14,323 nucleotides of DNA from NCBI GenBank assembly GCA_002345025.1, contig DDUX01000141.1:1-14323 (forward strand), in the 5' to 3' direction. The DNA is from Candidatus Accumulibacter iunctus. GTDB lineage: Bacteria > Pseudomonadota > Gammaproteobacteria > Burkholderiales > Rhodocyclaceae. The number at the start of each line of letters is the position of its first letter. Position 1 is the first letter of the stretch. Positions 7,215-14,092 of the stretch are shown one piece after another. Below the pieces are notes generated by a model that worked only from the letters and a program-made list of their open reading frames with translations, searched no databases and was not told where the DNA came from. A program made the translations under genes and the position numbers.

Positions 7215-8624
7215 CTAGCGGCCTCCTGCGAAAGTGCGCGGGTCGGCGACGGCACCGGCGACGGCGCTGGCGGCGGCGGTGAGCGGCGACGCGAGGAAGG
7301 TACGGCCGCCCTGCCCCTGACGGCCTTCGAAATTGCGGTTGCTGGTGCTGACGGCATACTGGCCGGGCTGCAACTGGTCGCCGTTCATGGCGATGCACAT
7401 GCTGCATCCGGGTTCGCGCCATTCGGCGCCGGCCGACCGGAACACCTCGTCGAGTCCCTCGGCCTCGGCCTGCTGCTTGATCACCTGCGAACCCGGGACG
7501 ACCAGCAGGCGAACGTTGCCGGCGACCTTGCGGCCGCGCAGCAGCGACGCCGCCTCGCGCAGGTCGGAGATGCGCGAGTTGGTGCAACTGCCGATGAAGA
7601 CGACATCGACCTTCTGCCCGAGCAGCGCCTGTCCGGGCTGCAGCCCCATGTAGCGCAGCGCCTTGTCGAGTGCCGACTTCTGGTTGGCGTCGGCGACGCC
7701 GGCGGGATCGGGTACGCGGCCGCTGATGCCGATTCCCATGCCGGGGTTGGTGCCGAAGGTGATCATCGGTTCGAGCGCCGACGCGTCGAGACTGATGCCG
7801 TGGTCGTAGACCGCCGCCGCGTCGCTCGCCAGCGTCCGCCAGCGGGCCACCGCCGCGTCCCAGGCCGCGCCGCTCGGGGCATGCTCGCGCCCGGCGAGAT
7901 AGTCGAAGGTGGTGTCGTCGGGGGCGATCATGCCGGCTCGAGCGCCGGCTTCGATCGACATGTTGCAGACCGTCATGCGCTGTTCCATCGTCAACCCGCG
8001 GATCGCGGCGCCGGTGTACTCGAAGACATGGCCGGTGCCACCGCCGACGCCGATGCGCGCGATCAGCGCCAGGATCAGATCCTTTGCCGAGACGCCGGCC
8101 GGCAGACGGCCATCGACGCGCACCTCGCAGGTTCGCGGCCGCGTCTGCAGCAGGCACTGGCTGGCGAGGACGTGCTCGACCTCGCTCGTGCCGATGCCGA
8201 ACGCCAGCGCGCCGAAGGCGCCGTGCGTCGCCGTGTGGCTGTCGCCACAGACGATCGTCATCCCGGGCTGCGTCAGCCCGAGTTCCGGGCCGATGACATG
8301 GACGATGCCGCGATGGGCACTCGCCATGCCATGCAGGGTGATGCCGAACTCGGCGGCATTCGCCTCCATCTGCCGGATTTGCGCCGCCGCCAGCGGGTCG
8401 GCGATCGGCACGTGCAGCGGTGTCGTCGGGATCGAGTGATCCATCGTGGCGACGGTCCGCTCGGGACGACGCACCTGCAGTCCGCGCTGCCGCAGGCCGC
8501 TGAAGGCCTGCGGGGAGGTCACCTCGTGCACGAGGTGGAGGTCGATGTAGAGGATCGCCGGCGAATCGGGTCGTTCGGCAACGACGTGCGACTCCCAGAC
8601 CTTTTCGAAGAGTGTTTTTGGCAT
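7215..8624 (-). CDS. leuC: 3-isopropylmalate dehydratase large subunit LeuC
   Basis: This 469-aa protein, starting MPKTLFEKVWESHVV, is the standard LeuC length. It belongs to the aconitase superfamily and carries the [4Fe-4S] cluster that binds the substrate hydroxyl. Cluster ligands are visible as VFIGSCTNSR and the GCSMC pair near the C-terminus. Other family stretches are YIDLHLVHEVTSPQAF, GIVHVIGPELGLTQPGMTIVCGDSHTATHGAFG (split here only for description) and GIGTSEVEHVLA. The frame stays open 94 codons upstream of 8624, but that extension is unlike LeuC and is rejected. No strong Shine-Dalgarno sequence precedes the ATG. As first gene of the leuC-leuD-cimA-leuB operon it should be followed by the shared promoter region at 8625-9119, where I cannot point to a specific promoter or leader peptide. 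Confidence 0.97.
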   Translation of the reverse strand: MPKTLFEKVWESHVVAERPDSPAILYIDLHLVHEVTSPQAFSGLRQRGLQVRRPERTVATMDHSIPTTPLHVPIADPLAAAQIRQMEANAAEFGITLHGMASAHRGIVHVIGPELGLTQPGMTIVCGDSHTATHGAFGALAFGIGTSEVEHVLASQCLLQTRPRTCEVRVDGRLPAGVSAKDLILALIARIGVGGGTGHVFEYTGAAIRGLTMEQRMTVCNMSIEAGARAGMIAPDDTTFDYLAGREHAPSGAAWDAAVARWRTLASDAAAVYDHGISLDASALEPMITFGTNPGMGIGISGRVPDPAGVADANQKSALDKALRYMGLQPGQALLGQKVDVVFIGSCTNSRISDLREAASLLRGRKVAGNVRLLVVPGSQVIKQQAEAEGLDEVFRSAGAEWREPGCSMCIAMNGDQLQPGQYAVSTSNRNFEGRQGQGGRTFLASPLTAAASAVAGAVADPRTFAGGR

Positions 8625-9119
8625 GACCAGTCGGTGGCAGTGGGATGAACCGTGATTCCCGGCGACATGCCGGAGATCATGGCGAGGGCGTCGATCGGCT
8701 TCGGGCTGGTCGCGGGTGCGCCAGCGCGCGTGTCGACGCGGATACCGATTTTCCCATGCTTTGCCGATTGGCGATAGCCGGCAGTGCGACGTGCAGCAAG
8801 AGCCGATGAGCCGACGGAGCCCGGTCCGCCTGCCGGCAGTCGTCGCCTGCGCCGTCACGGCACCCCGATTGCCGGTCCCCGACCGCGGCACTGGGCTGGC
8901 GGCCAAGGCAGTTCCAACCCGCTGCCGGGCCGACGCGGAACGTCAAGCGCAACAGGGTCGTCCAATGGGTCACGGCAACGACTGCGTCGAGGCCGTCGGC
9001 CAGCGTGCCAGGGACCCGCGAAACCGCCCCCGTGCAGCGCCAGGATTGGCCATATGGTGTCACCGCGAGCGCGGACCTGGAGTCCACTCTCGGCGTTTCA
9101 TCGATCAAGGAGAAGAATC
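8625..9119. other. Intergenic region between divergent leuC and the 410-aa gene
   Basis: These 495 bases separate two divergent genes and should hold both promoters. I see no convincing gene, attenuator peptide, T-box or terminator. A small perfect hairpin (CCGGC-GACAT-GCCGG, 8659-8673) lies 35 bp upstream of leuC. The Shine-Dalgarno AAGGAG at 9107-9112 serves the plus-strand gene. Open frames through the region have Arg/Ala/Pro-rich noise composition. Confidence 0.5.
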
Positions 9120-10352
9120 ATGACCACCGTCCTCAGTGGCATCGCCATCGATGCCGCCTGCCGGCTGACCGCCGGCAAGGCCCAATATCAGACCCCGACC
9201 GTCGTCACAGATCCGCAATCACCACACGTCGGCCCCGACTTCGCCGGCCCGTTCTCGACCCCCGAACCTGGGCCCAATCCAGCCATCGAAGTCAAGCAGG
9301 AGTGGACTGCGATGCGCATCGACGCCAGGCGCGACCTGCTGGCCGATGTGGCGATCGCTGTCCTCGACACGGTTGCCAGCTTCAACCCGCGGACCGCGAG
9401 TGGCGCGCGCGAGGCGCTGGCTGCGGTCATCGCTTTCAAGGATCGGCTGATCGGTCTGCTCGAGGAGGGCACCTGGACGATCAGCCAGGACTGGTCGTTC
9501 GACTTCAAGATCGAGGGCAGCCGCTGCTGCGTCGTGCAGCCCACCTTGATGGCTCGGGCCTGGAAGAACGATGCCTACTTCAAGTGGGACGTACGCCTGG
9601 AAACCCGGCTGAATGGCGCCTCGGCCGTGGCCGAGGACCGTTCGCGCGACGAGACGCGCGCGCTGCGCGTGATCGGGCTCGCCCCCGAGCCGGTTTTCGC
9701 AACCACAGCGCAACCAGGCGTCAATACCGTCACCCAGTCGATCACGGCCAACGTCCGTTTCCAGGGATACATGGACGAATTCCGCGACACCCTGGCGGCA
9801 CTCGATCGTGCGGTTTCATTCCTTGGCGAGCAAATCCAGAAGATCTGGGACTGGTTCACCGAGCGCCTCGACGAAATCATGTCCGACGACAGCATGACGG
9901 ATCAGCAGAAGCAGGAAGAGGAGCGTCGCGCCGAGCAGGAAAAAGTGCGCCGCGAGCGCCGCGCCGCCGAGCGCGGAGCCGATCTTGCCGAGCAGGCGAA
10001 GCCGTCGGCGACCTCGGCGATCAATCGCCTGCGCACCCATATCGCGTATTTCGACGTCGACTACAGCCGTGTGCGGGTCACCGGGGTCAGCGGCAGCGTC
10101 GAGCAAAACCAGGGCATCATCGAACGCAACCTGCGCGGCGCGAGCGACGAAAGCCGCGCCAGGGACGGTCAGCGGCAGCTGCGGGGCGCGCTCGAACTGC
10201 CGCCGATCGGCAAACACGGCGAGCTGCCTCTGCCCGCTGTCGACGAGCGCCTGCGCCAGGAACTCGCCGTCTGGACGAGCAAGGAACTCCTGCGTCACCA
10301 ACTGGCCATCCGCCGCCTCGCCTTCGAGCGGCTAACGCACGGCAAAGGCTGA
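9120..10352 (+). CDS. Unrecognised 410-aa protein with charged coiled-coil centre
   Basis: The start is fixed by AAGGAG (9107-9112) seven bases before the ATG at 9120. I do not recognise the family. What can be seen: a Pro-rich, probably flexible segment at about 25-55; a helical segment at 60-115; a mixed region at 115-215 with Trp/Phe-rich ISQDWSFDFKIEG; an amphipathic helix around 215-250; a strongly charged Glu/Arg/Gln run at about 262-295 (QQKQEEERR...RRERRAAERG) that looks like a coiled coil; and a conserved C-terminal module at 295-410 ending LRHQLAIRRLAFERL. There is no signal peptide, membrane segment or enzyme motif, so it is probably cytosolic and possibly structural or self-assembling. 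It is monocistronic here, divergent from leuC and followed by a GC hairpin. The 3' half and downstream flank are repeated at 13528-14102. Codon use matches the neighbourhood. Confidence 0.75.
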   Translation: MTTVLSGIAIDAACRLTAGKAQYQTPTVVTDPQSPHVGPDFAGPFSTPEPGPNPAIEVKQEWTAMRIDARRDLLADVAIAVLDTVASFNPRTASGAREALAAVIAFKDRLIGLLEEGTWTISQDWSFDFKIEGSRCCVVQPTLMARAWKNDAYFKWDVRLETRLNGASAVAEDRSRDETRALRVIGLAPEPVFATTAQPGVNTVTQSITANVRFQGYMDEFRDTLAALDRAVSFLGEQIQKIWDWFTERLDEIMSDDSMTDQQKQEEERRAEQEKVRRERRAAERGADLAEQAKPSATSAINRLRTHIAYFDVDYSRVRVTGVSGSVEQNQGIIERNLRGASDESRARDGQRQLRGALELPPIGKHGELPLPAVDERLRQELAVWTSKELLRHQLAIRRLAFERLTHGKG

Positions 10353-10515
10353 AGTCTCGACCAGCGCGCAGGATTTCGATCGGCGGATCGGGGGGCAGCG
10401 CGCCCCCCGGAAGGCGGCGACGGGCCGGTCACCGGCCTGCTTCCAAGCAGAGGCGCGGTGTTACCACTGACCATCGCAGGCATGTCGTCTGTTCGGAATC
10501 CCGGGATGTTCCCTG
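9908..10515 (+). repeat. Long direct repeat, upstream copy (608 bp)
   Basis: This segment covers codons from about 263 to the stop of the 410-aa gene plus 163 bp downstream, and is repeated at 13528-14102. After a 33-bp deletion in the other copy (between two CGCGCCG motifs), 9981-10515 aligns without gaps to 13568-14102 with about 20 substitutions by eye, near 96% identity. Roughly ten fall in 372 coding bases and ten in 163 non-coding bases, so the coding part has changed more slowly. The match ends at ATGTTCCCTG (10506-10515), which in the other copy is the start of the hydrolase gene. Confidence 0.95.
10388..10410 (+). terminator. Strong GC hairpin downstream of the 410-aa gene
   Basis: GGGGGGC (10390-10396) pairs with GCCCCCC (10402-10408) around the loop AGCGC, and the flanking C10389-G10409 pair extends it. 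It lies 36 bp after the stop codon. There is no T-tract, so it may be a Rho-independent-like terminator of weak type or an mRNA 3'-end stabiliser. The identical stem is kept in the second repeat copy at 13976-13996. Confidence 0.45.
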
Positions 10516-10674
10516 CCTTGGCGTCCGATTGCATCGCGTGATCGCGCACTCGCTTCCGATCCTACTCGAACCAGCGTCCGATCGTCACGACCCGAGGAGT
10601 AGCACCGCGCAGCACCGCACGTACGGACCTGCGGCGGGGATGATGGGCGATTGCCACTTTTACTCCGTTGTCCT

Positions 10675-11090
10675 GCGCCTTCTTTTCGAGCAGGCCCTCG
10701 TAGGCGTCGCTCTTCACATCGGCGCCGAGCGACGACCAGTGTCCTCGTTGATCAGGTCGACGATCACCCGCCGCAGTTTGGCCGGGTCCTGAAACTTGTT
10801 CTGCGCCTTGTTGAAGATCAGCCCGAGCGTGCCCCTCTCGCCGCCGAGCCGTTCGAGGGTGTGGCGGTAGTGGTCGAACAGCTCATCCCCGTCGCGGGTC
10901 AGCAGCTCGGGCCACGCGTACAGAGCCGGGATGGTGTCGGCTGCCGATACGGCGGGCGCGATCGTTCGTCGGCCATCTTCAGGAAAAGCCGGTAGGTGAG
11001 CTGCTCGACGTAGTCGCCGTAGCTCATGCCGTCGTCGCGCAGGACATTGCAGTAGTTCCAGAGTTTCTGGACGAGGGTGTTGGCGTTCAT
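10675..11090 (-). pseudogene. hsdM: Truncated, frameshifted type I restriction methylase gene (hsdM fragment)
   Basis: From the ATG at 11090 the frame reads MNANTLVQKLWNYCNVLRDD then GMSYGDYVEQLTY and FLKMADERSRPPY, the conserved N-terminal bundle of a subgroup of HsdM N6-adenine methylases. A one-base loss at about 10932-10935 moves the reading to IPALYAWPELLTRDGDELF and on to FNKAQNKFQDPAKLRRVI and DLINEDT. A second loss at about 10740 moves it to WSSLGADVKSDAYEGLLEKKAQD. Homology then stops near 10677, before the SAM-binding and NPPY/F motifs, so the catalytic domain is absent. Known role of the intact protein: with HsdS (and HsdR) it methylates type I sites. No hsdS or hsdR is in the window. 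The start lies only three bases after the PIN-domain gene stop, suggesting that the toxin-antitoxin pair once led a restriction-modification operon. Confidence 0.88.
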
Positions 11091-11093
11091 GGT

Positions 11094-11504
11094 TCAGGCA
11101 AGGAGTCGCTCGACCAGCGAGCGCGGTGAATGGATGGTGACGCCGCCGAAGGTCTGCCCGTAGCCAGGGCCGAAATGCGTGCGGTCGCCGGTGACGAGCA
11201 CATCGCAACCGAGCCGGACCGCCGCGGCGAGGACCGGACGGTCCTTCTCGGGCAGCCAGTCCAGCTCCCCGCTCTGCTCGGCGATGGGCGCCGCTGCCGC
11301 GATCTGCAACTGCGACAGCAGCGCGTCGAAAGCATCGAGCGCCTCCGGCCCCTTGGCGGTCAGGTTGCGCCGTGCCTCGGCGGCGACATAGGCGTCGGCC
11401 CGGCAGTCATGGCCTTGATCGACGAGCAATTGCAGCATTGTGCGCACGGCACCGTCGGACTTGGCGGCGGAGAACAGGATATTGGCGTCGAGAAACACTC
11501 GCAT
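11094..11504 (-). CDS. PIN-domain ribonuclease toxin (VapC-like)
   Basis: This 136-aa protein starts MRVFLDANILFSAAKSDG; a GTG codon directly before the ATG (11507) is an alternative start. The PIN-domain acidic residues that bind the metal are present: Asp6 (FLDANIL), Glu43 (AAEARRNL), Asp88 (EKDRPVL) and Asp107 (LVTGDRTHFG). PIN toxins cut RNA, often tRNA or mRNA, and are held inactive by a cognate antitoxin. The AbrB-type gene ends 12 bases upstream, so the two form a typical toxin-antitoxin cassette with the antitoxin first. The ribosome-binding site is weak, which is common for toxins translated less than their antitoxin. The gene looks complete and functional, unlike its hsdM neighbour. 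Target RNA is unknown. Confidence 0.88.
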   Translation of the reverse strand: MRVFLDANILFSAAKSDGAVRTMLQLLVDQGHDCRADAYVAAEARRNLTAKGPEALDAFDALLSQLQIAAAAPIAEQSGELDWLPEKDRPVLAAAVRLGCDVLVTGDRTHFGPGYGQTFGGVTIHSPRSLVERLLA

Positions 11505-11516
11505 CACTGCGGTGCT

Positions 11517-11771
11517 TCAGCGCTTGCCCGGCCGCTCCGGCGCTGGCCGGCTGGCGAGCAGTTGCGCCAGTTCGGCCTCGGCCTCGTCGAACTCGTGCTC
11601 ACGTTCGGACGTGTAGATCTCCACCGGCAAGGTGACGGCCGGGCGCAGCAGCAAGCCCTCGGGCGTTGTCTCGGCGATCAACTGGTCGTCGGCCTTCAGG
11701 CCGAGCGCCTGGCGCAGCTTGGCCGGCAGCGTGACGACGCCGCGGCTGGTGATGGTGACGGTGGCTTTCAT
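11517..11771 (-). CDS. AbrB/SpoVT-type antitoxin of the PIN toxin
   Basis: This 84-aa protein begins MKATVTITSRGVVTLPAKLR, then QALGLKADDQLIAETTPEGLLLRP, the classic swapped-hairpin AbrB/MazE DNA-binding fold (about residues 1-48). The C-terminal tail (about 50-84) is rich in Glu and Ala (EREHEFDEAEAELAQLL) and is the likely toxin-neutralising helix. Antitoxins of this class bind their own promoter and repress the pair, more tightly when in complex with toxin. Three 8-bp direct repeats lie directly upstream of the start (11776-11799) and are candidate operator sites. There is no clear Shine-Dalgarno sequence, so the message may have a very short leader. The neighbouring transposase remnant ends 62 bp away. 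Confidence 0.88.
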   Translation of the reverse strand: MKATVTITSRGVVTLPAKLRQALGLKADDQLIAETTPEGLLLRPAVTLPVEIYTSEREHEFDEAEAELAQLLASRPAPERPGKR

Positions 11772-11775
11772 GGCT

Positions 11776-11799
11776 GCAGATTAGCAGAAAAGCAGAAAC
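11776..11799 (-). promoter_or_regulatory. Three tandem 8-bp repeats, candidate antitoxin operator
   Basis: Read on the minus strand the repeats are GTTTCTGC, TTTTCTGC and TAATCTGC, ending four bases before the antitoxin ATG. They are AT-rich relative to the surroundings and share the core TCTGC. Position and tandem form suit an autoregulatory AbrB-type binding site or promoter element overlapping the start; this is inferred from layout alone. Confidence 0.4.
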
Positions 11800-11833
11800 A
11801 CTGCGACAGCGGGTCGGCGTCAACGGGTCTTTC

Positions 11834-12553
11834 CTACGCAGGGGCGACCGTTTGTTCGATCTGCCCCGCGCAAGTCGCTCCCGCCGGGGCGAACACCCGC
11901 GCCAGCACAGCCTGCCGCAGTGCCTGCGCGCGCTTGAGGTTGGCATCAGTTCCCGAGGTGTCGGCCTCGAAAACGCTCTCGATGACGAGACAGTGGAAGT
12001 GCTCATGCGGATTGAGCAACGCGCCAAAGCTGTGGATGAAGGCCACCGCGCCGATCCGGGAACTGGAGCCCGCCGCCGGGCAGGCGAGGCGCAAGGCTTG
12101 TTCCACGACGCTCAGGAAAATGCGCAGCGCCAGCGTTTCGATCGCCGGATCGTGTTCGAGGTGATAACGCAGCCGCTTCGGAACCGACAACACCCACTGG
12201 CGGACCGGCAGTCGCGGGAAAACGTGGTCGGCCAGATGGGCGGCGGTTTCGACCATTCGCCGGGTGTTGCAAGCCGGACAGACACCACGGCCCTTGCACG
12301 ACCAGGCAATGAGAAAATCGTGACCGCACTCGGCACACCGGGCGCGGGCAAAGCCATGCGCGAGAATCCCGCATTCGAGATACCGGCGGAACTCGCGTTC
12401 GACATGGGCTGGGCCGGAAGCGCCCTGGCGGCTATCGCAGGAGAGTTCGAGCCAGGTGGCGAGGTGCGTCTGCACGGTGCGATAGAGCACGGTACGCTCG
12501 GGCCGGCGACGGCGATAGACGGCAGTGCGAGCAGAGGCACAGGCGGCAGACAT
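11834..12553 (-). pseudogene. 3'-truncated IS91-family transposase
   Basis: This is a 239-aa open frame from the ATG at 12553; a TTG at 12583 would add ten residues. The N-terminal zinc-binding domain of IS91-type transposases is clear: Cys73 and Cys76 in CAECGHDF, Cys86 in WSCKGRG, Cys92 and Cys95 in CPACNTRRM. It is followed by the family stretches VFPRLPVRQWVLSVPKRLRY and AFIHSFGALLNPHEHFHCLVI. The HEHFH cluster (about 183-187) is the HUH metal site. Homology fades after VFEADTSG, and the frame ends at residue 239, whereas full proteins are about 400-500 residues. The Y2 tyrosines of the rolling-circle nuclease are therefore missing and the element cannot transpose alone. IS91-type elements can carry adjacent DNA by one-ended transposition, which is relevant to the mixed cargo around it. 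Confidence 0.85.
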
Positions 12554-12576
12554 GGGGATACGGGTCGGGCAATCGA

Positions 12577-12612
12577 GAGGCAATGACTGTACGCGCCTAC
12601 AGTTATTGCCTC
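12577..12612. repeat. 15-bp inverted repeat upstream of the IS91-type gene
   Basis: GAGGCAATGACTGTA (12577-12591) and TACAGTTATTGCCTC (12598-12612) are complementary except for one base, with a six-base spacer CGCGCC. It lies 24 bp before the ATG of the transposase remnant. A hairpin at this position fits the terminus-side end of an IS91-like element or a transcription-control hairpin; which one is inference. Confidence 0.6.
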
Positions 12613-13015
12613 AATGCCTGCCGGCTGCGGGACGCGCGCCCTGGTCATGGGCGCTGCCCTGATCCCCGACCTTTCTGCCGCGCAGGGGAGACGGGAGATT
12701 GGTGAGTCGCAGGCGCGACTTTTCCAGCCCGAACGTTTCGAGGCCGTTGAAAGGCTTTCCGCTGCGCAACCAAAGCAACGAACGCCGACAAGATATCGCT
12801 CCACGCCGCGAAGCTGATTCCCGTTATCAACGACGGATCATCGAACGACAAGTACAAGGTCGAGGGCAATCCGTATGTGCCGCTCGACGAAGGGCGCCGT
12901 CTGTGCGAAGGGCAGTCCACCGCGACGATCATCCGACCTTCGCCACTCTCTGCGCGCTGCTGTTGCTCTCTGCTGTTCCTCGATCATGCGTCCATGAGCG
13001 CTCATCGAAAGGTGG
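12613..13015. other. Unassigned stretch with an unrecognised coding fragment
   Basis: No complete gene is seen. A plus-strand frame open from 12751 to the end of the stretch reads AAKLIPVINDGSSNDKYKV (from about 12805) followed by EGNPYVPLDEGRRLCEG and then becomes Cys/Ser/Arg-rich. The first part has natural protein composition and could be a fragment of a lost gene, but I cannot name it, and the minus strand over the same bases (12645-12932) also stays open. The winged-helix region expected before the nucleotidyltransferase is not found here in any frame I checked. Confidence 0.35.
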
Positions 13016-13477
13016 GTGAATGGCGAGAGGATCGGCCGACGGAAACACTACCAGGCCAGCCGGAATTCGCCGATCTTCACGGAACTCCGAGGGATCGTCC
13101 TCAAGACCTTCGGGCTGGCCGATGTCTTGCGTGCCGCCTTGTCCGAGTATGCCGATCTTGTTCGTTGCGCCTTCACCTATGGTTCCGTGGCCAAGGGCAC
13201 GGATACTGCGGCGAGTGACATCGACGTCATGGTCATCGCCGATGGCTTGAGCTACAGCCATCTCTTTGAGGTTCTGGCGAAGGTCGAGGAGGTGCTGGGT
13301 CGCAAGGTGAACCCCACCCTCTACGCAGCGGAAGATTTCTCGAAGAAGCTACGTGGCGACAACCACTTCCTGACCCGCATCGTCCAGCAACCAAAGATCA
13401 TGCTCATCGGCGACGACGATGACCTCCCCACAGGAAACTCTGCAGAATCTGGCGAAGATCGGCAAGCTCAAGGCTGA
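13016..13477 (+). pseudogene. N-terminally truncated MNT-type nucleotidyltransferase
   Basis: The first available start in frame is the GTG at 13016; TGA closes the frame upstream at 12995-12997. The 153 codons contain RRKHYQASRNSPIFTELRG, the linker after the winged helix in full-length relatives, then the nucleotidyltransferase domain with TYGSVAKGTDTAASDIDVMV (Gly56, Ser57, Asp68, Asp70), the GSx(n)DxD metal and nucleotide site, followed by LGRKVNPTLYAAEDFSKKL and PKIMLIGDDDDL. Relatives have an N-terminal winged-helix domain that is missing here. Known for the MNT/HEPN class: the MNT protein neutralises a HEPN RNase, in characterised cases by polyadenylylating it. The HEPN stub overlaps the 3' end by 59 bp, as expected for the pair. 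The catalytic site is intact, so the fragment might still be active if translated. Confidence 0.78.
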
Positions 13478-13527
13478 GCCCCCTGATCAGGCCGAGTTCG
13501 ACGGACTGCTCCGATCAGCCAGGAGCC
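13419..13527 (+). pseudogene. 5' stub of a HEPN-domain gene, partner of the MNT protein
   Basis: From the ATG at 13419 the frame reads MTSPQETLQNLAKIGKLKAE then PPDQAEFDGLLRSARSR, the conserved opening of small HEPN-domain proteins that follow MNT nucleotidyltransferases. After about 36 codons the sequence switches to the long repeat at 13528 and the frame runs into out-of-frame Arg/Ser-rich text. The RNase motif (RxxxxH) of HEPN proteins lies in the lost part, so no toxin can be made. The start codon overlaps the end of the nucleotidyltransferase frame, a coupled arrangement. Confidence 0.75.
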
Positions 13528-13939
13528 GAAGCAGGAAGAGGAGCGTCGCGCCGCCGAGCGAGGAGCCGATCTTGCCGAGCAGGCGAAGCCGTCGGCGACC
13601 TCGGCGATCAATCGCCTGCGTACCCATATCGCGTATTTCGACGTCGATTACAGCCGTGTGCGGGTCACCGGGGTCAGCGGCAGCGTCGAGCAAAACCAGG
13701 GCATCATCGAACGTAACCTGCGCGGCGCGAGCGACGAAAGCCGCGCCAGGGACGGTCAGCGGCGGATGCGCGGCGCGCTCGAACTGCCACCGATCGGCAA
13801 ACAGGGCGAGCTGCCTCTGCCCGCTGTCGACGAGCGCCTGCGCCAGGAACTCGCCGTCTGGACGAGCAAGGAACTCCTGCGCCACCAACTGGCCATCCGC
13901 CGCCTCGCCTTCGAGCGGCTACCGCACGGCAAAGGCTGA
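13528..13939 (+). pseudogene. Headless second copy of the 410-aa gene (C-terminal part)
   Basis: The frame matching the C-terminal module of the 410-aa protein runs from KQEEERRAAERGADLAEQ to LPHGKG at a TGA. It has no ATG and no ribosome-binding site; the first usable codon is a GTG at 13658 in the middle of the module. Differences from the complete gene include Gln-Leu to Arg-Met, His to Gln and Thr to Pro; most other changes are silent, which suggests it descended from a paralogue that was once under selection. The first three quarters are absent, replaced by the HEPN stub. Confidence 0.85.
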
Positions 13940-13975
13940 AGTCTCGACCAGCGCGCAGGATTTCGATCGGCGGAC

Positions 13976-13996
13976 CGGGGGGCAGCGCGCCCCCCG
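13976..13996 (+). terminator. Conserved GC hairpin in the downstream repeat copy
   Basis: GGGGGGC (13977-13983), loop AGCGC and GCCCCCC (13989-13995) are identical to the stem at 10390-10408, while bases just outside differ. No T-tract follows. It lies between the headless gene copy and the hydrolase start. Confidence 0.4.
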
Positions 13997-14092
13997 AAAG
14001 GCGGCGACGGACCGGTCAGCGGCCGGCTTCCGAGCACAGGCGCGGTGTTACCATTGGCCATCGCAAGCATGTCGTCTGTTCGGAATCCCGGG

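Noticed and set aside
8625..8906. Longer start for leuC
   Set aside because: The 94 extra codons have noise composition and LeuC proteins start at MPKTLFEKVW-like sequence; 469 aa is the family length.
12929..13261. A 110-codon minus-strand ORF opposite the nucleotidyltransferase
   Set aside because: It is antisense to the clear nucleotidyltransferase motif region and has no motif of its own.
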